IMG/VR virus record: IMGVR_UViG_3300006620_000406
Coordinates: 15,936-50,178 of that record
Reading direction: 5' to 3' (one strand)
Source: a virus
DNA: 34,243 nt
Part shown: in pieces, positions 15,883 through 22,634 of the stretch
How the letters are laid out: the number at the start of each line of letters is the position of its first letter
How positions within the stretch are numbered: position 1 is the first letter of the stretch
Translations under genes and position numbers: made by a program
Notes under the pieces: generated by a model
Databases searched by the model: none
The model's input: the letters and a program-made list of their open reading frames with translations, nothing else
What the model was told of the DNA's origin: nothing

Positions 15883-15925
15883 GTTCTTATAAGAACATTA
15901 TAATATTAGTGTCAACTTATAGTTG
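15883..15925 (-). promoter_or_regulatory. Distal promoter with palindromic operator candidates
   Basis: On the minus strand TTGACA (15915-15910), a 17-bp spacer and TTATAA (15892-15887) form a second possible promoter for the AlkB-like gene. The -10 sits at the centre of a perfect 14-bp palindrome GTTCTTATAAGAAC (15883-15896), and a second palindrome CAACTTATAGTTG (15913-15925) overlaps the -35. This arrangement suits a repressor site. It belongs to the 424-nt gap 15771-16194, which otherwise holds the 16013 promoter and the hairpin leader. Confidence 0.55.
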
Positions 15926-16012
15926 GCACACTGTTGCAAAATTAGCATAACAGCCTTTACAAAAAAAACACTGAAATCACGTCAAGATAGAGCAGGAATT
16001 CTGTACTACTTT

Positions 16013-16020
16013 TATAAATA
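16013..16020 (+). promoter_or_regulatory. T4-type late promoter TATAAATA
   Basis: A perfect TATAAATA on the plus strand. It would start a transcript near 16026 with a leader of about 170 nt before the gene at 16195. Confidence 0.7.
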
Positions 16021-16069
16021 CAGGTGAAGTAGAAAAGATGCAACGTTTTTTCTAAATCACACACAGACA

Positions 16070-16156
16070 CTGGGAAGAGACCAGGGCAAGTTCACTTTGC
16101 CTTACCAAGCGAATGACGGTGGAAAAGACCACTGACACCCTGAAAAGACAGGGGGT
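16070..16156 (+). ncRNA. Leader with four consecutive hairpins, three with similar purine loops
   Basis: Hairpins in order: CTGG/CCAG with loop GAAGAGA (16070-16084); GGCAA/TTGCC (16085-16101); GTGG/CCAC with loop AAAAGA (16119-16132); CCCTG/CAGGG with loop AAAAGA (16138-16153). No credible ORF covers the stretch. It lies in the 5' leader of the 16195 operon, so it may be a regulatory leader, a protein-binding array or a processed small RNA. Confidence 0.55.
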
Positions 16157-16194
16157 ATTGCTTTCCTTAAGCATCCATACATTAGGAGAAAAAA

Positions 16195-16410
16195 ATGACA
16201 CACTTTAATATAAGTGGTCTGATGTCTTGGATGAAACGCGGTATGACAGATAGTCACCGCAATCAACTTTTGACTTGGGCCAAAACAGAATACGGCAACG
16301 ATTGGGAATATGCTTACCAATTTATGCTGAAGAACGACGGACAAGCACCAACCCATTCACAACTCCACGGACCAAGAATACGCTTCTCAGGTTCAAAGGA
16401 GGTGGCATAA
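16195..16410 (+). CDS. Small hypothetical protein, first gene of the 16195-17039 cassette
   Basis: A 71-residue soluble protein (MTHFNISGLMSWMKRGMTDS; then YGNDWEYAYQFMLKNDGQAP), rich in Trp, Tyr and His, without a recognised family. The start at 16195 follows TAGGAG with an A-rich spacer. It ends 1 nt before the DUF3563-like gene, so the two are probably translated together. Confidence 0.65.
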   Translation: MTHFNISGLMSWMKRGMTDSHRNQLLTWAKTEYGNDWEYAYQFMLKNDGQAPTHSQLHGPRIRFSGSKEVA

Positions 16411-16587
16411 ATGCTATCATCGATACTTAAATCACTTAAAAAATTATTTTGGAACAGCCGAGATTGGCAAGAAGATTATCTCGGTAAGTCTACTGATCAC
16501 GCTGACTTGGAACGTAGGATCAGGCAATTGGATAGGGGCGAGGTCCAGGTTGGACCATTTGGACCTGTCCGCAAATATTATAACTGA
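16411..16587 (+). CDS. DUF3563-like small protein
   Basis: A 58-residue protein. The segment DWQEDYLGKSTDHADLERRI followed by RQLDRGE matches the core of DUF3563, a short family of proteobacterial proteins with a conserved YLxxxxDxxDLERR pattern. An N-terminal amphipathic helix (MLSSILKSLKKLFWNS) could bind membrane. The start is well supported by GGAGGT. Its presence suggests a host-derived gene. The molecular role is unknown. Confidence 0.75.
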   Translation: MLSSILKSLKKLFWNSRDWQEDYLGKSTDHADLERRIRQLDRGEVQVGPFGPVRKYYN

Positions 16588-16619
16588 TACTAACACATAC
16601 ACACTAAGGAGAATATAAA

Positions 16620-16874
16620 ATGTTATTATGGGAAAGAACAAAGAACTTGTTTGCACAGGCAGGCTTAGCCAGAGCGGCGGCTGAACTGTCAAGACAAGGT
16701 TATCATGATTCAGCAAAAACACTGATGATTGAAAGATCAAAACTATCTGCTCACAGACTTGAAGCAATTAAAAGACTTGAGAAGAAAAGAAAACTTATGT
16801 CAGATTACGAGCCTGGCGATCATTACATGAGAGGCAAGACCGTAGCAACATGGAAGGGCAAAGCACATGCATAA
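16620..16874 (+). CDS. Small basic helical protein, function unknown
   Basis: An 84-residue protein that is mostly helical and basic (LFAQAGLARAAAELSRQGYH; AIKRLEKKRKLMSDYEPGDH). The start at 16620 has AAGGAG at good spacing. It overlaps the following membrane peptide gene by 8 nt. No family is recognised. Confidence 0.7.
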   Translation: MLLWERTKNLFAQAGLARAAAELSRQGYHDSAKTLMIERSKLSAHRLEAIKRLEKKRKLMSDYEPGDHYMRGKTVATWKGKAHA

Positions 16875-16992
16875 TCCAAACGAACTTACTATTAAAGATT
16901 ACATCAGAGGTAGCCTTGTTCTTGTAGGCATGATGTCATTTGTTACAGTATTCTTAATCGTTAACGGAATGTTCTGGGGAGGTGCTTTATAA
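16867..16992 (+). CDS. Small single-span membrane protein
   Basis: A 41-residue protein with an N-terminal cytoplasmic-looking part (MHNPNELTIKDYIRG) and one hydrophobic segment (SLVLVGMMSFVTVFLIVNGM). It overlaps the upstream gene by 8 nt, and its stop overlaps the next ATG as TAATG. No family is recognised. Confidence 0.6.
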   Translation: MHNPNELTIKDYIRGSLVLVGMMSFVTVFLIVNGMFWGGAL

Positions 16993-17039
16993 TGTGGCCT
17001 TACACCGAAGACGAATCCGATTGGGTATCAGGAAGATAA
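16992..17039 (+). CDS. Possible 15-residue peptide coupled by TAATG
   Basis: A tiny frame (MWPYTEDESDWVSGR) whose ATG overlaps the stop of the preceding membrane peptide. It is acidic with two Trp. The only support is the TAATG coupling, which recurs elsewhere in this genome, and its position at the end of the cassette before a hairpin. Confidence 0.35.
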   Translation: MWPYTEDESDWVSGR

Positions 17040-17048
17040 TTTAATAAC

Positions 17049-17082
17049 GTAGGGGAGACACCTACCAAGACGACTCCCCTAC
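17049..17082 (+). terminator. Perfect 9-bp hairpin after the 16195-17039 cassette
   Basis: GTAGGGGAG (17049-17057) pairs with CTCCCCTAC (17074-17082) around a 16-nt loop. There is no clear T-run, so it may be a weak terminator or a 3' stabilising hairpin. Confidence 0.5.
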
Positions 17083-17110
17083 AACTTCTCATTGTTGAGT
17101 ATTCTTTATA

Positions 17111-17344
17111 TTACTTTCTATTGTAAATTGAATATAAAACCCACACCGCAACTAAACCAACTAATCCTTGTGCAGAAAAGCCTGCAACAATGTTTTGGAT
17201 ATTGCTGATTATGTTGATGTTTGGCCAGAACGGAATGTTCTGTCCGTTGAATAGAACTTCAAGCACGATGCCTAACGAAAGCAAACTTATTCCTGCTTCT
17301 GTTAATGCTCCGGCCCAAGCCTTTACTTTATTTAAGATTTCCAT
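17111..17344 (-). CDS. Small two-span membrane protein, holin-like size
   Basis: A 77-residue protein with two hydrophobic segments (ALTEAGISLLSLGIVLEVLF and NIVAGFSAQGLVGLVAVWVL) and a short charged N-terminus and C-terminus (MEILNKVKAWAG; YNRK). The start at 17344 has AAGGAG seven nt upstream, and CTAAATAAATTG lies upstream near 17400. Size and topology would suit a holin, but no diagnostic motif is present and the orientation is isolated between plus-strand genes. The 17345-17569 gap holds only promoter-like AT-rich DNA. Confidence 0.7.
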   Translation of the reverse strand: MEILNKVKAWAGALTEAGISLLSLGIVLEVLFNGQNIPFWPNINIISNIQNIVAGFSAQGLVGLVAVWVLYSIYNRK

Positions 17345-17569
17345 TTTGGATCTCCTTTTCAGTTAAACTAACCAATCACGTTTGTCGGTCAGCAATTTAT
17401 TTAGAGTCATAGAAACGAAAGAAAAACACTCTTAATTGCGATTTGTACCTTAATTAACGTTTTCAAAATACTTTTTTTACTTAACGTGTTAGTTAACTGC
17501 CAGAACATTAGGCTGTTTATTAGACACATACTAAATAACTTACACACATACACAGGAGAACAAAAGTTT

Positions 17570-17881
17570 ATGAGTAAAGTAGAAACCACATACGGCGAAA
17601 CGATTTTGAAACAAACGCAAGAGATTGCTGACATGTTCAAACAAGCAATGCCAAAAGTCAATACAAATAAAAACGGTTACGAGATTCGCACAGAAGTTTT
17701 GAAACTCGCAAGTGTATCAGTCTGGAAAGACTATTACGCAAAGTGGGATCAATATAGTACTTCAATCACAAGAGAAGGTGATGAAGTTGTTACGAAAGTA
17801 ACATTGCCAGACGTGCCTGGCACAAAGGAGGTCCTGGAGGCGGCCGATAAATTTTATGCCTTCATTAATAATACAAAGTAA
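17570..17881 (+). CDS. Helical protein, phasin-like composition
   Basis: The start is placed at ATG 17570 (MSKVETTYGETILKQTQEIA), which has a good AGGAG, rather than further upstream. The 103-residue product is amphipathic and helical with KLASVSVWKDYYAKWDQYST in the middle. Its general look recalls phasins or small scaffold proteins, but no family is firmly recognised. It is followed by a strong terminator, so it is probably a single-gene unit. ATACTAAATAAC upstream (near 17530) is late-promoter-like. Confidence 0.65.
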   Translation: MSKVETTYGETILKQTQEIADMFKQAMPKVNTNKNGYEIRTEVLKLASVSVWKDYYAKWDQYSTSITREGDEVVTKVTLPDVPGTKEVLEAADKFYAFINNTK

Positions 17882-17933
17882 ATAATATACAAAACTATAT
17901 GAGATACAGGACATAGTCCACAACAATAATATT

Positions 17934-17972
17934 AAAAGCCTTACATTGCCATAAACAGTGTAAGGCTTTTTT
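17934..17972 (+). terminator. Intrinsic terminator after the 17570-17881 gene
   Basis: A 12-bp perfect stem AAAAGCCTTACA/TGTAAGGCTTTT with a 13-nt loop and a T-rich tail. It rules out a TTG start at 17974 for the next gene, which would sit directly against the terminator. Confidence 0.9.
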
Positions 17973-17991
17973 ATTGGCCATAAGTAATAGC

Positions 17992-18561
17992 ATGTTCGAA
18001 GTTATAGATAATTTTCTACCACAGAAGTATCAAGACGAGATTGAAGCAGTTATGTTACGCAACGATTTCCCTTGGTTCTATCAACCAAATATTACAACAG
18101 GTAAACCTAAGATTCAGGACGAACGTTTTCAATACAGTCATGGGTTTACTCATCAGTTTTATCATCAGGAGTTTGGACCACAAAGCAATTACTTTGGTAT
18201 GGTGCAAAACTTTATAGAGTTTGTAAATGTAAACTATGACACACAAGGTTACTATAGACTCAAAGCAAACTTAACAGTTCCTGTTAATGGCTGGACTAAA
18301 GATACAGTGCAAGAGCCACATATTGATATGCCTATACCACACTTGGTATGCTTGTATTATGTTAACGACAGTGATGGAGATACATTCTTCTTTGATCAAA
18401 CGTTTGACGAGAAAGCAGAGCCAGATGAGTTTACAGTTTACAAACGTGTTGCTCCTAAGAAAGGCACTGCGGTTGTGTTTGATGGATTACGCTATCATGG
18501 CAGTAATAATCCTATAGAAAATCAATCACGCATAATTTTAAATGCAGGAATGATCATATGA
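17992..18561 (+). CDS. 2OG-Fe(II) oxygenase, tandem paralogue 1
   Basis: A 189-residue probable 2-oxoglutarate/Fe(II)-dependent oxygenase. The metal-binding HxD is in QEPHIDMPIPHLVCLYYVND, the distal His in VVFDGLRYHGSNNPI, and the 2OG-binding Arg in NQSRIILNAG. The start ATG 17992 (MFEVIDNF) aligns exactly with the start of its downstream paralogue (MIEVIDNF). Phage members of this family are thought to hydroxylate protein side chains or other small targets; the substrate here is unknown. Its last 4 nt overlap the next gene (ATGA), giving translational coupling. Confidence 0.85.
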   Translation: MFEVIDNFLPQKYQDEIEAVMLRNDFPWFYQPNITTGKPKIQDERFQYSHGFTHQFYHQEFGPQSNYFGMVQNFIEFVNVNYDTQGYYRLKANLTVPVNGWTKDTVQEPHIDMPIPHLVCLYYVNDSDGDTFFFDQTFDEKAEPDEFTVYKRVAPKKGTAVVFDGLRYHGSNNPIENQSRIILNAGMII

Positions 18562-19136
18562 TAGAAGTAATAGATAATTTTATTCCACAACACTATCAAG
18601 ATAACATTGAAGAAGTGTTGAGTGCTGTAAACTTTCCGTGGCACTATAGACCGAGCATTAACAACGGTAAGCCTAAGATACATGATGAACGTTTTAAATA
18701 CGCACATGGATTTGTACACAACTTTTTCAATGACGAAGAAGGACCAACAAGCACATTTTATTCTACAGTCAGTACACTAAGATACTTTGCTGAGAAACAT
18801 GGCTTTGATAACAACGGCTACCACAGACTGAAAGCAAACTTAAATGTACAAATACCTGGTTGGCAAGATGGACAGTGCCAAGAACCTCATACTGATATGC
18901 CCAGTGATCATATGGTACTCATCTATTATGTTAATGATACTGACGGCGACACTTTTATATTCGATCGTAAGTTTGATCCTATGGATCCCAATCCTGGTCA
19001 GTTCGATCTTAAACAAAGAGTAGCACCTAAGAAAGGCAGAGCCTTGCTGTTCGATGGCAACTACTATCACGCAGGAAGTTATCCTATCCAAAATAGACAT
19101 AGGATAATGCTCAATGCAAACCTTATTACTGCATAG
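18558..19136 (+). CDS. 2OG-Fe(II) oxygenase, tandem paralogue 2
   Basis: A 192-residue paralogue of the preceding gene, alignable over the full length (shared segments include NGYHRLKANL versus QGYYRLKANL, and RVAPKKGRALLFDG versus RVAPKKGTAVVFDG). HxD lies in QEPHTDMPSDHMVLIYYVND, the distal His in NYYHAGSYPI, and Arg in RHRIMLNANL. Both copies keep all metal ligands, so this is duplication with retained activity, not decay. It precedes hemA by 28 nt, with a late-promoter-like box in between. Confidence 0.85.
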   Translation: MIEVIDNFIPQHYQDNIEEVLSAVNFPWHYRPSINNGKPKIHDERFKYAHGFVHNFFNDEEGPTSTFYSTVSTLRYFAEKHGFDNNGYHRLKANLNVQIPGWQDGQCQEPHTDMPSDHMVLIYYVNDTDGDTFIFDRKFDPMDPNPGQFDLKQRVAPKKGRALLFDGNYYHAGSYPIQNRHRIMLNANLITA

Positions 19137-19150
19137 TCATTATCTACGCA

Positions 19151-19158
19151 CATAAATA
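19151..19158 (+). promoter_or_regulatory. Late-promoter-like CATAAATA placed for leaderless hemA mRNA
   Basis: CATAAATA ends 6 nt before the hemA ATG (19165). In T4 late promoters the start point lies about 6 nt after this box, so the transcript would begin at or next to the A of the ATG. No Shine-Dalgarno sequence precedes hemA. Confidence 0.5.
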
Positions 19159-19164
19159 CTGCAC

Positions 19165-20364
19165 ATGATAGACCTCGAACCATTTAAAAAACTGATTAAC
19201 GATCTTGAAGCCTCAGGCAAGTATAGAGTGTTTAACGATATACTGCGTGAGCGTGGTGAGTTTCCTAATGCCATTTGGTATGGAAAGTATGCTATTAAAA
19301 ATATTGTTAATTGGTGTTCAAATGATTATCTTGGAATGGGACAGAACAAAGTTGTTATTGATGCCATGCATACCGCTCTTGATCAAACCGGAGCAGGTTC
19401 GGGTGGGACTCGTAACATCGCTGGAACCTCTCACTATCATGTAGCACTTGAACAGGAGTTGGCCAAATTGCATAGCAAAGAGTCAGCGTTAATGTTCACG
19501 TCAGCCTATGTAGCAAATGAATGGACTCTTGTTTCACTTAAACGTATCATTCCCGACATTGTGTTTCTATCTGATAGTAAGAATCATGCAAGCCTTATAC
19601 AAGGGATTCGACACAGTGGTGCAGAAAAACACATTTTTCCGCACAATGATCTTGAAGCATTAGAACAACTACTGCGAGACGTCAAAGGCACACCTTGCAT
19701 TGTCTTTGAGTCTGTGTATAGCATGGATGGATACGTCAGTAAACTTCCTGAGATTTGTGCGTTGGCTGAGAAATATAATGCTGTTACCTATCTTGACGAA
19801 GTTCATGCTGTAGGCCTGTACGGTGAGACCGGGGCAGGCTATGCTGACGAGGTTGGTTGTCTAAACAAGATAGATATACTAAACGGCACACTCGGTAAAG
19901 CCTTTGGCGTTCAAGGCGGATACATTACAGGGAATAGTACTGTCATAGACGCTATCCGTTCTATCGCCTCAGGCTTTATCTTTACAACTTCAACAAGTCC
20001 TATTGTTTGTGCAGGAGCATTGGCAAGTGTCAAGTATGTACAGGACCATAATGAATTAAGAATTCAACATCAAACTCAAGCAAACAAATTGAAAGAGATG
20101 TTAAAGGAAGTTAACATTCCTATTATAGAAAATAAAACACACATTGTACCAGTGATGGTAGGAGAAGCAAAACTCTGTAAGAAGATGAGCGACATGTTAT
20201 TAGATGACTATAACATTTACTGTCAGCCTATCAACTATCCAACTGTTGAAGTAGGAACAGAGCGTTTACGTTTTGCACCTACACCTTTACACACCGATGC
20301 AATGTTACATGATTTAGTAGAAGCACTTAGAAAGGTCTTTAAACGATGCCAGGCACAGACGTAA
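19165..20364 (+). CDS. hemA: 5-aminolevulinate synthase (ALAS)
   Basis: A 399-residue PLP enzyme of the alpha-oxoamine synthase family that condenses glycine and succinyl-CoA to 5-aminolevulinate, the first committed step of tetrapyrrole synthesis in the C4 pathway. Signatures: GAGSGGTRNIAGTSHYHVAL, SDSKNHASLIQGIRHSGAEK, FESVYSMDG, LDEVHAVGLYG (PLP-binding Asp211), GTLGKAFGVQGGYITG (PLP Lys245) and INYPTVEVGTERLRFAPTPL near the C-terminus. The specific GIRHSGAEKHIFPHNDL and INYPTV blocks favour ALAS over KBL or BioF. Length is that of alphaproteobacterial ALAS. It overlaps the next gene by 19 nt. In a phage it would raise haem or tetrapyrrole supply. Confidence 0.93.
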   Translation: MIDLEPFKKLINDLEASGKYRVFNDILRERGEFPNAIWYGKYAIKNIVNWCSNDYLGMGQNKVVIDAMHTALDQTGAGSGGTRNIAGTSHYHVALEQELAKLHSKESALMFTSAYVANEWTLVSLKRIIPDIVFLSDSKNHASLIQGIRHSGAEKHIFPHNDLEALEQLLRDVKGTPCIVFESVYSMDGYVSKLPEICALAEKYNAVTYLDEVHAVGLYGETGAGYADEVGCLNKIDILNGTLGKAFGVQGGYITGNSTVIDAIRSIASGFIFTTSTSPIVCAGALASVKYVQDHNELRIQHQTQANKLKEMLKEVNIPIIENKTHIVPVMVGEAKLCKKMSDMLLDDYNIYCQPINYPTVEVGTERLRFAPTPLHTDAMLHDLVEALRKVFKRCQAQT

Positions 20365-20711
20365 TACTTGCTGACAAATTTCCTGTTGTAGCGTATCAAG
20401 AGCCTTACAAACTCGTTGAGGAAAGAGTAGTTTTTACAAACAGAGAAGATGTGCAACAACAACTTCCAGATATTTGCAGTCGTGCTTTAGCAAGGGCATG
20501 GATTGACACAGAATTCTATGAGCAGTTAGAACAAGATGTTTTAGGTACTTTTAGATCTCAGGGAGTAATACTTCCTGACAACATGACTATACAGTTTGAT
20601 CACTCGGGGAAGAACAGACCAAAACTTATAGTCTATGAACAATCAGAACATAATAGTAAGTTCAAGGTTAGAGTGTGTGCATTGACCCTTACTATGATGG
20701 CACAAAGGTAG
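20346..20711 (+). CDS. Small protein resembling nitrile-hydratase-type leader (NHLP) domains
   Basis: A 121-residue protein. The segment RALARAWIDTEFYEQLEQDV followed by LGTFRSQGVILPDNMTIQFD follows the pattern of NHLP/nitrile hydratase alpha N-terminal domains (AxAWxDxxFxxxLxxDxxxxxxxxGxxLPxxxxxxVxx), then a strand KLIVYEQSE. The C-terminal tail (KFKVRVCALTLTMMAQR) has a single Cys and no Gly-Gly cleavage motif. It overlaps the end of hemA by 19 nt, so it is translationally coupled and probably functionally linked. It could be a RiPP-like precursor, a regulator or a nitrile-hydratase-fold scrap. The similarity is judged by eye. Confidence 0.55.
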   Translation: MPGTDVILADKFPVVAYQEPYKLVEERVVFTNREDVQQQLPDICSRALARAWIDTEFYEQLEQDVLGTFRSQGVILPDNMTIQFDHSGKNRPKLIVYEQSEHNSKFKVRVCALTLTMMAQR

Positions 20712-20715
20712 TACA

Positions 20716-21135
20716 ATGAATAAAGTAAAAAAATACATATGGATGGGAATTGGATTCCTATCATTAGGAATGGCCTACGTTGGCGTTATCGTCCCTGGAA
20801 TTCCTTTCTCTATCTTCTTGGTATTTGCGGCATATTGTTTTGCTAAAAGTTCTAAGAGAATGCACGATTGGTTATACAATCACAAATACTTTGGTCCGTT
20901 CTTAACAAACTGGGTACAGAAGAAAGTATTTCCAACCAAAGGCAAATACGCTATGATCGTTGTAATGGCATCATCGCTTATGTTCTTTTGGTTCACAACA
21001 TATAACATTGCCGCAGTGGCTTGGACAGGCGGTTCAATGGCATTAGTAGCAATATGGGCATGGAGATATCCAGGTTCAGTTGCTGAACAAGAACGTAGAA
21101 TAAAGGCAGGCGAAAAGGTAGCCTGGCTAAAATAG
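20716..21135 (+). CDS. YbaN/DUF454 family inner-membrane protein
   Basis: A 139-residue membrane protein with about four hydrophobic segments. The family signature is visible: GVIVPGIPFSIFLVFAAYCF, AKSSKRMHDWLYNHKYFGPF and a following loop with W. E. coli YbaN belongs to the same family; its role is unknown but it is often found near haem or metabolic genes. It lies 4 nt after the NHLP-like gene in the hemA operon. Confidence 0.8.
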   Translation: MNKVKKYIWMGIGFLSLGMAYVGVIVPGIPFSIFLVFAAYCFAKSSKRMHDWLYNHKYFGPFLTNWVQKKVFPTKGKYAMIVVMASSLMFFWFTTYNIAAVAWTGGSMALVAIWAWRYPGSVAEQERRIKAGEKVAWLK

Positions 21136-21144
21136 AAAGGTCTT

Positions 21145-21393
21145 ATGACAAAAATGAGAACGTTCACGTTTTATGACGGGGACAAAGTGGAAACTAAAGA
21201 AGCAGTAAGTTTTAAGAAAGCAGTTAAGTCTTACCAAGGTGGTACAGAAAGCAAGAGTGTGAAAGTAGAATGGGAAGCCAAGAAGGGCGGAATATATGAA
21301 ATCGTACAAGAATTACCTATTGGTAGAAAGATAAGACAAGCGGCCATAACAGAAGCAAAAAGAAAAGCCGCCAAAGCAAAGATGAGTAGATAA
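21145..21393 (+). CDS. Small basic protein, function unknown
   Basis: An 82-residue Lys-rich protein (MTKMRTFTFYDGDKVETKEA; ending in a KRKAAKAKMSR tail). The N-terminal half has alternating strands and the C-terminus is a basic helix. The start follows AAAGG. Its stop overlaps the next ATG as TAATG. No family is recognised. Confidence 0.65.
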   Translation: MTKMRTFTFYDGDKVETKEAVSFKKAVKSYQGGTESKSVKVEWEAKKGGIYEIVQELPIGRKIRQAAITEAKRKAAKAKMSR

Positions 21394-21581
21394 TGGAACG
21401 AGGAGAGTTTGAAGGAATGGACGGACTACAGGTGCTATGGCATCTGTTAACAACTGAGCCTTTCTTCTGGTTTATATTATCAATAGGATTTATTGCAATA
21501 GGAGTCAGCATATGGGTAGACAGATGGGACGATCAGGAGAACATTGTACACTATGACGATTCACACCACAGCAATCGATAA
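21393..21581 (+). CDS. Small single-span membrane protein
   Basis: A 62-residue protein with one hydrophobic segment (FFWFILSIGFIAIGVSIWV) and an acidic, His-rich C-terminus (YDDSHHSNR). The ATG at 21393 is coupled by TAATG to the upstream stop; an alternative ATG at 21417 has a clear GAGGAG and would give 54 residues. It overlaps the start of the next oxygenase gene by 29 nt or more. Confidence 0.6.
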   Translation: MERGEFEGMDGLQVLWHLLTTEPFFWFILSIGFIAIGVSIWVDRWDDQENIVHYDDSHHSNR

Positions 21582-22116
21582 CATAATCGTATTTGATAAT
21601 TTCTTTGACACGGAAGTGTTTGAAGATATAATATCAAAGAGTGAATATGTTCCTTGGAAGTATTGCGAAGTTGTAAGCGAAAGCGAGGGAAACCCTGTTG
21701 AAAGGTTTATGACTTGGAATATTTACGAAGAGGGACATGTTCATTTCGATCCTATGCAACTCATGGACATAGTCGATGAGCAATGCAGAAAACAAATACA
21801 AAAAAGAAAGCCTAAAGCAGTTATACATGACATGAAACGTTTCCGCTTCAATGGCACAATGCAAGGCAAAGGTTACACCATGTGGCCGCATGCCGACATA
21901 CACGATCAACAAGAAACTGTATGGACTATTGTTGTTTACCTTAAAGGTGATGGAGGTACAACATTCTACAAGGAGAGAGACGGTGACATTCTAACTACCG
22001 TTGACTTCAAACCTAACAGAGCAGTAATGTTCCCAAGCATGTATTGGCACAGAGCCGAATCGCCCCGTAAGAATTATTTTCGTACCAGTTTAGGAATAGT
22101 ATATATGATAGACTAA
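21553..22116 (+). CDS. 2OG-Fe(II) oxygenase (third in the plus-strand cassette)
   Basis: A protein of about 187 residues with HxD in MWPHADIHDQQETVWTIVVY, a GGTTFYKE strand, the distal His in MFPSMYWHRAESPR and a following Arg. It belongs to the same superfamily as the 17992 and 18558 products but is clearly more distant, so not a recent duplicate. Two starts are possible: TTG 21544 (4 nt after AGGAG) and ATG 21553 (13 nt after); ATG is preferred on codon grounds only. The stop overlaps the stop of the convergent gene at 22113. Confidence 0.8.
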   Translation: MTIHTTAIDNIIVFDNFFDTEVFEDIISKSEYVPWKYCEVVSESEGNPVERFMTWNIYEEGHVHFDPMQLMDIVDEQCRKQIQKRKPKAVIHDMKRFRFNGTMQGKGYTMWPHADIHDQQETVWTIVVYLKGDGGTTFYKERDGDILTTVDFKPNRAVMFPSMYWHRAESPRKNYFRTSLGIVYMID

Positions 22117-22634
22117 TAGTCTATTAGAACACGTTTAGTTACGCCTGGCATTTCGCCTTCACGTGGCATAATTTGTTTGTCTTTTGTTTGCTTCTCTTGT
22201 GGATCAACCCAAGGACCAAAGTTACTTCCGCTTAGGAAGAAACAAATGTTCTCTGCTTCACCAAATGAAACAATGTAACTCCAAGTACCTGTTGTAACGT
22301 TAACTGTAATTGTTCCCTTGCCTTGTAACACTTGACCTTGTGGAGTTCTAAACATAACGTCCATAGAAGCAAATGGTGTCTCAGCATATTTGGTTACAAT
22401 GTCTGGCATCAATAAAGGTGCCGGACCACAATCAACCATAATAGGAAGTCTGCTAATCATGTTTTCAGGAATCATAGGACCATTTTCACCTTTAGGTGGT
22501 GTTACCTCAGGTTCAATAGTACTGTTGTCATCGCTTTCAATAGCAAACGAGTGTGAACTAAACATAGTTGCACTTGCTGTCATTCCTAAGAACAATAGCA
22601 ATGTCATAAGGATTTGTTTTGACTTGTTTAACAT
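22113..22634 (-). CDS. Exported protein with signal peptide, function unknown
   Basis: A 173-residue protein with a standard Sec signal (charged start MLNKSKQ, hydrophobic ILMTLLLFLGMTASATMF, probable cleavage after SSHSFA). The mature part is rich in Pro and acidic residues and then has a compact region VDCGPAPLLMPDIVTKYAET ending TGTWSYIVSFGEAENICFFL, with two Cys that could pair in the periplasm. The gene converges on the 2OG oxygenase gene with overlapping stops. No enzymatic family is recognised. Confidence 0.7.
   Translation of the reverse strand: MLNKSKQILMTLLLFLGMTASATMFSSHSFAIESDDNSTIEPEVTPPKGENGPMIPENMISRLPIMVDCGPAPLLMPDIVTKYAETPFASMDVMFRTPQGQVLQGKGTITVNVTTGTWSYIVSFGEAENICFFLSGSNFGPWVDPQEKQTKDKQIMPREGEMPGVTKRVLIDY

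Noticed and set aside
17974-17991. TTG start for the first tandem oxygenase
   Set aside because: It abuts a strong terminator, and the paralogue alignment begins at ATG 17992.
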